Positions 7,354-13,653 of a stretch of 13,653 nucleotides of DNA are shown piece by piece. Numbering within the stretch: position 1 is the first letter of the stretch; every line of letters begins with the position of its first letter. The translations under genes were made by a program, and so were the position numbers. The stretch is taken from assembly GCA_019347785.1 (NCBI GenBank), contig JAHWKQ010000034.1:1-13653 (forward strand). The letters are read 5' to 3'. Origin of the DNA: Actinomycetota bacterium (GTDB lineage Bacteria; Actinomycetota; Nitriliruptoria; Euzebyales; Egibacteraceae). The notes under the pieces are model-generated. The model saw nothing but the letters and a program-made list of their open reading frames with translations, was not told the DNA's origin and made no database searches.

Positions 7354-9546
7354 TCAGGCCGCCATGCCCCGCCGGCGCAGCCACGCGGCCAGCGCGCCGA
7401 CGGGCATCGGGCGGGCCAGGTGGAAGCCCTGCACGTAGTCGCAGCGCAGGTCCTCCAACAGCCGGTAAACGCGCTTGCTCTCCACACCCTCCGCGCCGAC
7501 GCCGATGCCGAGGCTGTGCGCCAGCTCGATGGCCGACCGCACGATCGACGCGTCACGGTCGTCGGTGGCCATGCCGCGCACGAACGAGCGGTCGATCTTG
7601 ATGGACCGCGCGGGCAGGCGCTTGAGGTAGGCCAGCGACGAGTAGCCGGTGCCGAAGTCGTCGATCGAGAAGGCGATGCCCTCGGCCGACAGCCGGGACA
7701 TGGCGGTCATCGCCCGCTCGGGATCCGCCATGGCCGCGCTCTCGGTGATCTCCAGCTCGAGCTCGGCCCGCCCGGTCCGCTCCCGCTCGAGCAGCTCGTC
7801 GATGAGGCGGGGCAGCGTGGAGTCGTGCAGCAGCGTCGCCGACAGGTTGACGGCGACGCTGACTCGCATGCCCTCGTCCCGGCAGCGCCGCATGTCGGCC
7901 AGCGCGGTCTGCAGGACCCACAGGGACAACGGCCTGATCGCGCCGCTGGCCTCGGCGACGGAGATGAACTCGTCGGGCATGACGATGCCGCGCCGGGGGT
8001 GGAGCCAGCGCACGAGGCCCTCGACGCCCAGGATGCGTCCGGCGGCCAGCTCCACCTTCGGCTGGTAGTAGACGACCAGCTCGTCGGCGGCGATCGCCCG
8101 CCGTAGCTCGACCGCCAGGTTGCTGCGGCGCAGCCGCTGGTCGTCCGAGCGCGGGTCGTACAGAGCCTGGCCCGTGCCCAGGCGCTTCGCCCGGCGCATG
8201 GCCACGTCCGCCTGGCGCAGCAGATCGTCGGCGTCGGCCGCGTCCGCTCCCGACGCGGCGATGCCCACGCTGGCCTCCAGCTGCAGATCGGCGTCGTCGA
8301 CGCGCAGCGGCTCGGACAGCACACCCAGGGCCTCGTGGGCGGTGCGTTGGGCGCCATCCACGGCATCGACGTCACACAGGACGACCACGAACTGGTCGCC
8401 GCCGATGCGGCTGAGCGTGTCGTCGGACCCCCTCAGCGTCCCGCCCAGCCGCAGGGCGACCTGGCGCAGGACCCGGTCGCCGGCCTCGTGGCCGAGCGTG
8501 TCGTTGACGATCTTGAAGTGGTCCAGGTCGAACAGCAGCAGGGCGACCCGCTTCCGGCGGCGGGACGCCCTCGAAAGGGCCTGGTGCACCCGGTCGGCCA
8601 GGAGCGTGCGGTTGGGCAGGCCCGTGAGCGGGTCGTGCAGCGCGAGCCGCCGGGCCTCGTCCTCGGCCCGCCGGCGCTCGATGGCGATGGCCGCCAGGTG
8701 CACGCAGCGCTCAACCAGCGCCGCCTCGGGCTCGGGGAGGTCGGCGGTGTGACCGTCGCGGTGCAGCCTGAACACGGCGAGCCGGGCCCCGCTGGTCGGC
8801 GAGTGCACCGCGAGCTCGGTCACGTCCAGCGGGCGCCGGGCCGCCAGTGGCCCGGGGGCGAACGTCGATGGCCGGATCACGACCTCGCCGTCGGGCCTGG
8901 CCAGCGCCGTCAGCCCGCCGTTCGAGGCCGCGGGAGCCGCCCGCGGGCCCACGGGGCGCGGCGGAGGTGGCAGCGTGACGACGCTGACGACCAGCCCGCA
9001 GCGGCGCGCGAGCAGGCCCGCAAGGGCGCCCAGCGTCTCGTCGACGGGCCCGCCGGAGGCCATCAACTCCAGGACGCGGGCCTGCTCGGCCAGCAGCTCG
9101 TGCGCCTGGTGACGCTCGGTGATGTCCAGGATGGTGCCGGCGTGGGCCACGATCACGCCGTCCGGCCCGAACAGGGCGGCAGAGCGCAGCTCCACCCAGC
9201 GGTCCGAGCCGTCGGCGGTGCGCAGCCGCGTCTCGTGATGGCAGTGGTCCTTGGCCCCCGAGACGACCTGCTCGAACAGCGCGACCGTGGACGCCCGCTC
9301 GTCGGGGTGCATGAACTCCAGGAAGTGGCGTCCGAGGCTGTCGGCCACCGGGTGGCCGGTCAGGGCGGCCCAGGCCTGGTTGAGGTACGTCCAGAAGCCC
9401 CGGGCGTCGGTCTCGAAGACCACCTCCCGCAGGTGGTCCAGGACAGCCCCGTACCGCTCGGGCCCGACGGCCGTGGTGACCGCGCCACCGGCGACGCCCG
9501 GTGGCCCCATGGGACCGATGCGATCGGCGGGTTGGCTACTGGTCAT
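7354..9546 (-). CDS. PAS-GGDEF-EAL protein, probable cyclic di-GMP phosphodiesterase
   Basis: A 730-residue cytoplasmic sensor-regulator with no membrane segment. Domains in order: PAS (about 30-145, ending in the PAC-like TILDITERHQ), a GAF-like or linker region (about 150-295), GGDEF (about 300-460) and EAL (about 475-725). The cyclase signature reads GGDQF (382-386) in place of GG(D/E)EF. Losing the metal-binding glutamate should abolish or weaken cyclase activity, so this domain may only bind GTP. The EAL signature is EGL (509-511), keeping the catalytic Glu. The remaining phosphodiesterase residues are visible: NLS, EITES, DDFGTG (629-634), KIDRSF, AEGVES and YVQGF. It therefore probably hydrolyses cyclic di-GMP, under PAS control. 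I chose ATG 9546; a GTG at 9609 (21 residues longer) is possible, and neither has a strong ribosome-binding site. The PAS ligand is unknown. Confidence 0.92.
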   Translation of the reverse strand: MTSSQPADRIGPMGPPGVAGGAVTTAVGPERYGAVLDHLREVVFETDARGFWTYLNQAWAALTGHPVADSLGRHFLEFMHPDERASTVALFEQVVSGAKDHCHHETRLRTADGSDRWVELRSAALFGPDGVIVAHAGTILDITERHQAHELLAEQARVLELMASGGPVDETLGALAGLLARRCGLVVSVVTLPPPPRPVGPRAAPAASNGGLTALARPDGEVVIRPSTFAPGPLAARRPLDVTELAVHSPTSGARLAVFRLHRDGHTADLPEPEAALVERCVHLAAIAIERRRAEDEARRLALHDPLTGLPNRTLLADRVHQALSRASRRRKRVALLLFDLDHFKIVNDTLGHEAGDRVLRQVALRLGGTLRGSDDTLSRIGGDQFVVVLCDVDAVDGAQRTAHEALGVLSEPLRVDDADLQLEASVGIAASGADAADADDLLRQADVAMRRAKRLGTGQALYDPRSDDQRLRRSNLAVELRRAIAADELVVYYQPKVELAAGRILGVEGLVRWLHPRRGIVMPDEFISVAEASGAIRPLSLWVLQTALADMRRCRDEGMRVSVAVNLSATLLHDSTLPRLIDELLERERTGRAELELEITESAAMADPERAMTAMSRLSAEGIAFSIDDFGTGYSSLAYLKRLPARSIKIDRSFVRGMATDDRDASIVRSAIELAHSLGIGVGAEGVESKRVYRLLEDLRCDYVQGFHLARPMPVGALAAWLRRRGMAA

Positions 9547-9624
9547 GCACGCCCGACGGCCACGGGTCGAGGCCGGCACCGGCCCACCGCGCCCGAACCA
9601 CAAGAGCACTGACGCCGCAAGCCT

Positions 9625-9647
9625 ACAGGACAGTACCTAACAGGACA
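9625..9647. repeat. Direct repeat upstream of the PAS-GGDEF-EAL gene
   Basis: ACAGGACA occurs at 9625-9632 and 9640-9647, 15 bp start to start (TGTCCTGT on the minus strand). It lies in the AT-richest patch between leuD and the regulator gene, 79-101 bp before the regulator's ATG. The position suits a promoter or a tandem activator site. I could not find a convincing -35/-10 pair. Confidence 0.4.
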
Positions 9648-9665
9648 TGACATACGCATAGCCCT

Positions 9666-9690
9666 CGGCTGACGGCGTGCGGCTCAGCCG
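9666..9690 (-). terminator. Hairpin at the end of the leu operon
   Basis: CGGCTGA (9666-9672) and TCAGCCG (9684-9690) form a perfect 7-bp stem around an 11-nt loop, with the leuD TGA stop inside one arm. It sits where the leu operon should end. There is no T-tract, so it is not a classical intrinsic terminator; it could protect the mRNA 3' end or act together with Rho. Confidence 0.35.
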
Positions 9691-10298
9691 GTCGTCGGCA
9701 GCCAGTCGGGCCGGCGCTGCTCGTAGCCGGCGATCGCCCGGTCGTCGACCAGGGTCAGCGCGATCTCGTCCAGGCCCTCCAGCAGCAGCCGCTTGGTGAA
9801 CGCGTCGACGCTGAACGCCTCGCGCACCAGGGCAGGGCCGCCGGGGGCGTCCGACCCGCGGGCCTCCAGCGTCTGACGCGGCAGGTCGATCCGCAGCCTG
9901 GCCGCCGGGTCCCGCCTCGCCAGTTCGATGAGCCGCTCGACCGGGCCGGGCGCCAGCTCGACGCACAGCAGCCCGACGGTGGCGCAATTGCCGCGGAAGA
10001 TGTCCGCGAAGCTGGGGGCCACGATCGCCTCGAACCCGTACTGCTGCAGGCCCCACGGCGCGTGCTCGCGGGAGGAGCCGCACCCGAAGTTGGGCCCGGT
10101 GACCAGCACGCTGGCGCCCGCGTAGCGCTCGTCGTTGAGCACGAAGTCCGGCTGCGCCCGCCAGTCGTGGAAGACGAACTGTCCGAAGCCGGTCCGCTCA
10201 ATGCGCTTGAGGAACTGCTTGGGCATGATCTGGTCGGTGTCGATGTCGCCGCGGTCCAGCGGCGCCATCGAGCCCGTGACGACGCGCACCGGCCTCAC
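9684..10298 (-). CDS. leuD: 3-isopropylmalate dehydratase small subunit
   Basis: A 204-residue small subunit of isopropylmalate isomerase, the normal family length. With LeuC it converts 2-isopropylmalate to 3-isopropylmalate in leucine synthesis, in the cytoplasm. The swivelling-domain motifs are clear: GDIDTDQIMP (17-26) near the N-terminus and FGCGSSREHAPW (71-82), which lies at the substrate-binding loop of this family. The GTG start overlaps the leuC stop as GTGA (4 bp), and the resulting MRPVRVVTG N-terminus matches the family, which settles the start. A frame that runs further upstream shadows the 3' end of leuC. The stop codon lies inside a hairpin. This is the last gene of the leu cluster, and no leuB follows it. 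Confidence 0.97.
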   Translation of the reverse strand: MRPVRVVTGSMAPLDRGDIDTDQIMPKQFLKRIERTGFGQFVFHDWRAQPDFVLNDERYAGASVLVTGPNFGCGSSREHAPWGLQQYGFEAIVAPSFADIFRGNCATVGLLCVELAPGPVERLIELARRDPAARLRIDLPRQTLEARGSDAPGGPALVREAFSVDAFTKRLLLEGLDEIALTLVDDRAIAGYEQRRPDWLPTTG

Positions 10299-11695
10299 CG
10301 CGCGCCCCGGCAGTCGACGAAGCGGCCGGCCAGGGCCGCGGCCGCGGCCATCTCCGGCGACACCAGGTGCGTGCGGCCGCCGCGCCCCTGGCGACCCTCG
10401 AAGTTGCGGTTCGAGGTCGACGCGCACCGCTCGCCCGGCGCCAGGATGTCCGGGTTCATCCCCAGGCACATCGAGCACCCGGGCTCGCGCCACTCGAACC
10501 CGGCCGCCGTGAACACCTCGTGCAGGCCCTCGGACTCGGCCTGCAGCTTGACCGGGTAGGAGCCGGGCACGACCATCGCCCGGACGTCGTCGGCCACCCG
10601 GCCGCCCGCGACGATCTCCGCCGCCGCCCGCAGATCCTCGATGCGGGCGTTCGTGCAGGAGCCGAGGAAGACCCGGTCGATGCGGATGTCGGTGACCGCC
10701 TCGCCGCCGGCCAGGCCCATGTAGGCCAGCGCCCTGCGCGCCTGCTCGGGGTCGCGCGTGTCCTCGGGCCTGGGGACCCGTCCGGTCACCGGCGCGCTCA
10801 TCGCCGGGGTGGTGCCCCAGGTGACGGTGGGCTCGAACATCGACGCGTCCAGGCGCACGACCCGGTCGAAGCGCGCGCCCTCGTCGGTGACCAGCCCCCG
10901 CCAGTCCTCCAGCGCGGCGTCCCAGGCGGCGCCCTGCGGGGCACGGGGACGGCCCTTCAGGTAGGCGAACGTCGTCTCGTCGGGCGCCACGAGACCCGCC
11001 CGGGCCCCCGCCTCGATCGACATGTTGCAGACGGTCATGCGGCCCTCCATCGACAGCGAGCCGACCGCCTCCCCCCGGTACTCGATGACGTGGCCAGCGC
11101 CGCCGTCCGTGCCGATCTCGGCCACGACGCGCAGGATCAGGTCCTTCGCCGTGACCCCGAGCGGCAGCTCCCCGTCGACCTCGACGGCCATCAGACCGGG
11201 CCTGGACTGAGACAGCGTCTGCGCGGCCAGGACGTGCTCCACCTGGGAGGTGCCGATGCCGAACGCCAGCGCCCCGAACGCCCCATGGGTGGACGTGTGG
11301 CTGTCACCGCAGACGATCGTCATCCCGGGCTGGGTCAGGCCCTGCTCCGGACCGATCATGTGCACGATGCCCTGGCGGTCCGACCCGCGGTCGAACAGCC
11401 GCACGCCGAACTGCGCGCAGTTGGCCGCCAGCGCGTCCATCTGACGGGCGGACAGCTCGTCGGCGACGGGCAGCCGACGGTCCGTCGTCGGCACGTTGTG
11501 GTCCATCGTCGCCAGGGTCAGGTCCGGGCGCCTGACGCCCCGCCCGGCCAGGCGCAGGCCCTCGAACGCCTGCGGGCTGGTCACCTCGTGCACGAGATGA
11601 AGGTCGACGTAGAGCAGGTCGGGCTCGCCCTGGCGCCGCCGCACGACGTGACGGTCCCAGATCTTCTCCGCGATCGTCCGCGGCGCGTCGGTCAT
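10295..11695 (-). CDS. leuC: 3-isopropylmalate dehydratase large subunit
   Basis: A 466-residue aconitase-superfamily large subunit carrying the [4Fe-4S] cluster. It works with LeuD to move the hydroxyl group of 2-isopropylmalate. The three cluster ligands are visible as C347 (GSCTNARIEDL) and C407 and C410 (CSMCLGMN). The early motifs ATMDHNVPT and GDSHTSTHGAFGALAFGIGTS (from about 130) are canonical, and length is normal. ATG at 11695 is chosen because GAGGA lies 5 nt upstream; a GTG four codons earlier overlaps that site and is less likely. It follows the 65-residue unknown gene by 50 bp and is translationally coupled to leuD. No truncation or frameshift is seen. Confidence 0.98.
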   Translation of the reverse strand: MTDAPRTIAEKIWDRHVVRRRQGEPDLLYVDLHLVHEVTSPQAFEGLRLAGRGVRRPDLTLATMDHNVPTTDRRLPVADELSARQMDALAANCAQFGVRLFDRGSDRQGIVHMIGPEQGLTQPGMTIVCGDSHTSTHGAFGALAFGIGTSQVEHVLAAQTLSQSRPGLMAVEVDGELPLGVTAKDLILRVVAEIGTDGGAGHVIEYRGEAVGSLSMEGRMTVCNMSIEAGARAGLVAPDETTFAYLKGRPRAPQGAAWDAALEDWRGLVTDEGARFDRVVRLDASMFEPTVTWGTTPAMSAPVTGRVPRPEDTRDPEQARRALAYMGLAGGEAVTDIRIDRVFLGSCTNARIEDLRAAAEIVAGGRVADDVRAMVVPGSYPVKLQAESEGLHEVFTAAGFEWREPGCSMCLGMNPDILAPGERCASTSNRNFEGRQGRGGRTHLVSPEMAAAAALAGRFVDCRGAR

Positions 11696-11732
11696 GGCTG
11701 TCCTCACCGGAGTGCCTCCACGAGCGGGTCGA

Positions 11733-11980
11733 GGCCCCGAGGGACTCAGGCGCTCCAGCGGGAGCTCGAGTGCATCCGGTCGGCGACGCTGCCGGTGACG
11801 ACGACGTGCTCGCTGGACTGCAGCTCGAACGCGACCGTCTCCTCGCCGGTCGTCTCCGCCACGGCGGTGGCGACGCGCGCCACCAGCCGCATCTCCTCCT
11901 CGGGGGTCTGCTGCGGGTCGATCTGGATCCTGATGGTGGTCACGGTGACTCCTGACTGTGTCGGTCCCCGCCTCGGGGCC
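11733..11980. repeat. 10-bp inverted repeat flanking the small gene in the leu operon
   Basis: GGCCCCGAGG (11733-11742) in the gap before leuC is the exact reverse complement of CCTCGGGGCC (11971-11980) in the gap after leuA. In the leu mRNA the two could pair and enclose the whole 65-residue gene. The left copy is just outside the stop of that gene and the right copy just outside the stop of leuA. Because the sequence is so GC-rich, chance cannot be excluded. Confidence 0.4.
11746..11943 (-). CDS. Small protein of unknown function inside the leu operon (65 aa)
   Basis: A 65-residue acidic protein between leuA (41-bp gap) and leuC (50-bp gap). The GTG start has AGGAG 5 nt upstream, as good as the flanking leu genes, so it is probably translated. 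The pattern suggests beta-alpha-beta: a strand (TTIRIQID), a long helix (TPEEEMRLVARVATAVAETTG), then strands (ETVAFELQ, EHVVVTG) and a polar tail ending SSSRWSA. There are no cysteines, no membrane segment and no signal peptide. The strand-helix-strand layout loosely recalls 4-oxalocrotonate tautomerases, but the catalytic Pro after the initiator Met is missing (Thr instead), and it is too short for a confident ACT-domain call. Its location suggests a leucine-pathway accessory or regulatory role; that is inference. I do not recognise the family. Confidence 0.7.
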   Translation of the reverse strand: MTTIRIQIDPQQTPEEEMRLVARVATAVAETTGEETVAFELQSSEHVVVTGSVADRMHSSSRWSA

Positions 11981-11984
11981 GCCC

Positions 11985-13556
11985 TCAGGGCGTCCGCAGG
12001 GGCACCGGGCCCGCGGACCGCCGGCGCAACCGCACGGACTTGTTGATGGCGTGCAGGTACGCGCGGGCGCTGGCCTCCACGACGTCGGTCGACACGCCCC
12101 GTCCGGTGAACCGCTGTCCGTCCACCTCGGCCTGGATCGTCACATCGCCCAGCGCGTCGATGCCGCCGGTGACGGCGGCGACGTTGAACGACACCAGCCT
12201 GGCCTCCACGCCGGTGGCCCGACGGATGGCGGCGCAGGCCGCGTCGACCATCCCGTCGCCCATGGACGACTCGTCGACCACGGCGCCGGCGTCCCTGCTC
12301 CGCAGGCGGACCGTCGCCGTGGGCGCCGCGGCCGTGCCGCCGGACACCTGCAGCGACTCCAGCTCGAAGGCGTCGTCGGCGGCGGTGGTGATCTCGTCCG
12401 CGACGATCGCCTCGAGGTCGGTGTCGGTGATCTCCACCTTGCGGTCCGCCAGCTCCTTGAAGCGGCCGAACGCCCGGGCCGTCTCGTCCGCCGACAGCTC
12501 GTAGCCCATCTCGTCGAGCTGGCGGACGAACGCGTGGCGCCCCGAGTGCTTGCCGAGCACGATCGTCGAGCCCGCCACGCCGACGTCCTCCGCCCGCATG
12601 ATCTCGTACGTGAGACGGTCGGCGAGCACCCCGTGCTGGTGGATGCCGGACTCGTGGGAGAAGGCGTTGCGACCCACGACGGCCTTGTTGAACTGCACGG
12701 GGTAGCCGGTCAGGGTCGTCACCAGCCGCGAGGCCCGGGCGATCTCGGGCGTCCGGACCGCGGTCGGCGAGCCCAACAGGTCCTCCCGGGTGGCCAGCGC
12801 CATCACGACCTCCTCGAGCGAGCAGTTGCCCGCGCGCTCGCCGATGCCGTTGACGGCGACCTCGACCTGTCGGGCGCCGTTGCGGACCGCCTCCAGGGAG
12901 TTGGCGACGGCCAGGCCGAGATCGTTGTGGCAGTGGACGCTGACGGTCACCTCCGGACCGACGCGGGCGACGACGTCGCCGACCAGCCGGCCGAAATCGT
13001 GCGGGATGGCGTAGCCCACGGTGTCGGGAATGTTCACGGTCGTCGCGCCCGCCGCCACCACGGCGTCGATCACCCGGCGCAGGAAGCCCTCGTCGGTGCG
13101 CGTGGCGTCCTGGGGCGAGAACTCGACGTCGTCGCTGTAGGTCCCGGCCCGGCGCACCGCGTCGACGGCCTGCGCCACCACCTGCTCCTCGCTGGCGCCG
13201 CGGAGCATGGCGGTGCGGTGCACCTCGGAGGTCGACAGGAACACGTGGATGCGTGGCCGCGTGGCGGGCTTGACCGACTCGCCCGCCCGGGCGATGTCGT
13301 CCGGATGGCAGCGCGCGAGGGCCGCGATGGTGGGCGCGCCGGGCTGGGTGCCGACGCTGTCGGCGATCGCCCTGACCGCCTCGAAGTCGCCCTGCGAGGT
13401 GATGGGGAAGCCGGCCTCGACGACGTCGACGCGCAGCCGGGCCAACTGCTCGGCGATCTCCAGCTTCTCCTTGGTGTCCAGGCTGATGCCCGGCGCCTGC
13501 TCGCCGTCGCGCAGGGTCGTGTCGAAGATGCGGACGGCACCGGATGCCGTGGTCAT
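11985..13556 (-). CDS. leuA: 2-isopropylmalate synthase
   Basis: A 523-residue enzyme for the first committed step of leucine synthesis: acetyl-CoA plus 2-oxoisovalerate gives 2-isopropylmalate. The N-terminal HMGL-like TIM barrel (about 8-275) shows IFDTTLRDGEQ (10-20, metal ligand D17), the metal-binding pair H208 and H210 (HCHNDLGLAVANS), and NGIGERAGNCSLEE. The C-terminal LeuA dimerisation/regulatory domain (about 390-515) includes FNVAAVTGGIDALG and the SARAYLHAINK end, so leucine feedback inhibition is likely. Length and motifs match the short LeuA type and argue against citramalate or homocitrate synthase, although substrate choice can shift with few residues. The ATG is preceded by AGAGGA at 6-nt spacing. 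It is the first leu gene in the window, with a structured leader. leuB and any ilv genes must lie elsewhere. Confidence 0.96.
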   Translation of the reverse strand: MTTASGAVRIFDTTLRDGEQAPGISLDTKEKLEIAEQLARLRVDVVEAGFPITSQGDFEAVRAIADSVGTQPGAPTIAALARCHPDDIARAGESVKPATRPRIHVFLSTSEVHRTAMLRGASEEQVVAQAVDAVRRAGTYSDDVEFSPQDATRTDEGFLRRVIDAVVAAGATTVNIPDTVGYAIPHDFGRLVGDVVARVGPEVTVSVHCHNDLGLAVANSLEAVRNGARQVEVAVNGIGERAGNCSLEEVVMALATREDLLGSPTAVRTPEIARASRLVTTLTGYPVQFNKAVVGRNAFSHESGIHQHGVLADRLTYEIMRAEDVGVAGSTIVLGKHSGRHAFVRQLDEMGYELSADETARAFGRFKELADRKVEITDTDLEAIVADEITTAADDAFELESLQVSGGTAAAPTATVRLRSRDAGAVVDESSMGDGMVDAACAAIRRATGVEARLVSFNVAAVTGGIDALGDVTIQAEVDGQRFTGRGVSTDVVEASARAYLHAINKSVRLRRRSAGPVPLRTP

Positions 13557-13566
13557 GAGGGTTCCT

Positions 13567-13623
13567 CTCGAGCCTTCTCTGCTGCGCTGCACCCGGGGGG
13601 GCGCTCTCCGCGGGCGGCTCGAG
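13567..13623 (-). promoter_or_regulatory. Candidate leuA leader hairpin next to the ribosome-binding site
   Basis: In the leuA 5' leader CTCGAGCC (13623-13616) and GGCTCGAG (13574-13567) form a perfect 8-bp stem enclosing 41 nt. Inside it GCGCCC (13604-13599) and GGGTGC (13594-13589) can form a second 6-bp stem with one G-U pair and a 4-nt loop. The last GAG of the outer 3' arm runs straight into AGGA, the leuA ribosome-binding site, so folding could limit translation start. No short leucine-rich leader peptide is visible in the 97 nt available, and no T-box specifier was recognised. The full leader may extend past the window. Confidence 0.4.
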
Positions 13624-13653
13624 TGCGCGACGTCCGCCCGCGGCGTCAAAGGA

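Noticed and set aside
9547..9609. GTG start at 9609 for the PAS-GGDEF-EAL protein.
   Set aside because: No ribosome-binding site, lies within the probable promoter patch, and adds non-conserved residues ahead of a plain ATG.
11746..11943. Calling the 65-residue protein a 4-oxalocrotonate tautomerase.
   Set aside because: Layout is loosely similar, but the catalytic N-terminal Pro is absent and the match is by eye only.
13644..13649. TTGACG as a -35 element for leuA.
   Set aside because: At 17-bp spacing the -10 position reads GCACTC, which is not acceptable. The promoter is probably beyond the window.

Overview
The window is very GC-rich, and its reading frames carry strong third-position GC bias, GTG/TTG starts and tightly packed genes. 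This fits a high-GC bacterium, most likely an actinomycete-phylum member (Actinomycetota). Supporting hints are a SNF2 helicase paired with a SWIM zinc-finger protein, a DrrAB-like ABC exporter and a DUF5995-like secreted protein. The 2-isopropylmalate synthase is the short ~520-residue type, not the longer form known from Mycobacterium and Streptomyces, so a deep-branching lineage is possible. That placement is inference only.

Left block (44-6246, all on the minus strand, read right to left): ABC ATPase, ABC-2 permease (4-bp overlap), a 193-residue protein I cannot identify (25-bp gap), a large SNF2-family DNA-dependent ATPase (60-bp gap to its GTG, or 27 bp if it starts at an upstream CTG with a good ribosome-binding site), and a SWIM zinc-finger protein (4-bp TTGA overlap). 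The spacing suggests one transcription unit, although export and DNA remodelling have no obvious functional link. The helicase and SWIM protein very probably work together.

Middle block: a divergent intergenic region (6247-6429) with a TGGAC-N6-GTCCA palindrome separates the exporter from a plus-strand gene for a secreted DUF5995-like protein (6430-7326). This gene converges with a minus-strand PAS-GGDEF-EAL regulator (7354-9546). The regulator's cyclase motif is degenerate (GGDQF), but its phosphodiesterase residues look intact, so it probably degrades cyclic di-GMP.

Right block (9684-13556, minus strand): leucine biosynthesis in the order leuA, a 65-residue unknown protein, leuC, leuD. leuC and leuD overlap by 4 bp (GTGA). 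leuA makes 2-isopropylmalate, and LeuC/LeuD isomerise it to 3-isopropylmalate. leuB is not in the window. The leuA leader can fold so that the 3' arm of an 8-bp stem abuts the ribosome-binding site. The small unknown gene inside the leu operon is the least explained item. No RNA gene, CRISPR array, insertion sequence or prophage was seen, and no gene-free stretch exceeds 300 bases.
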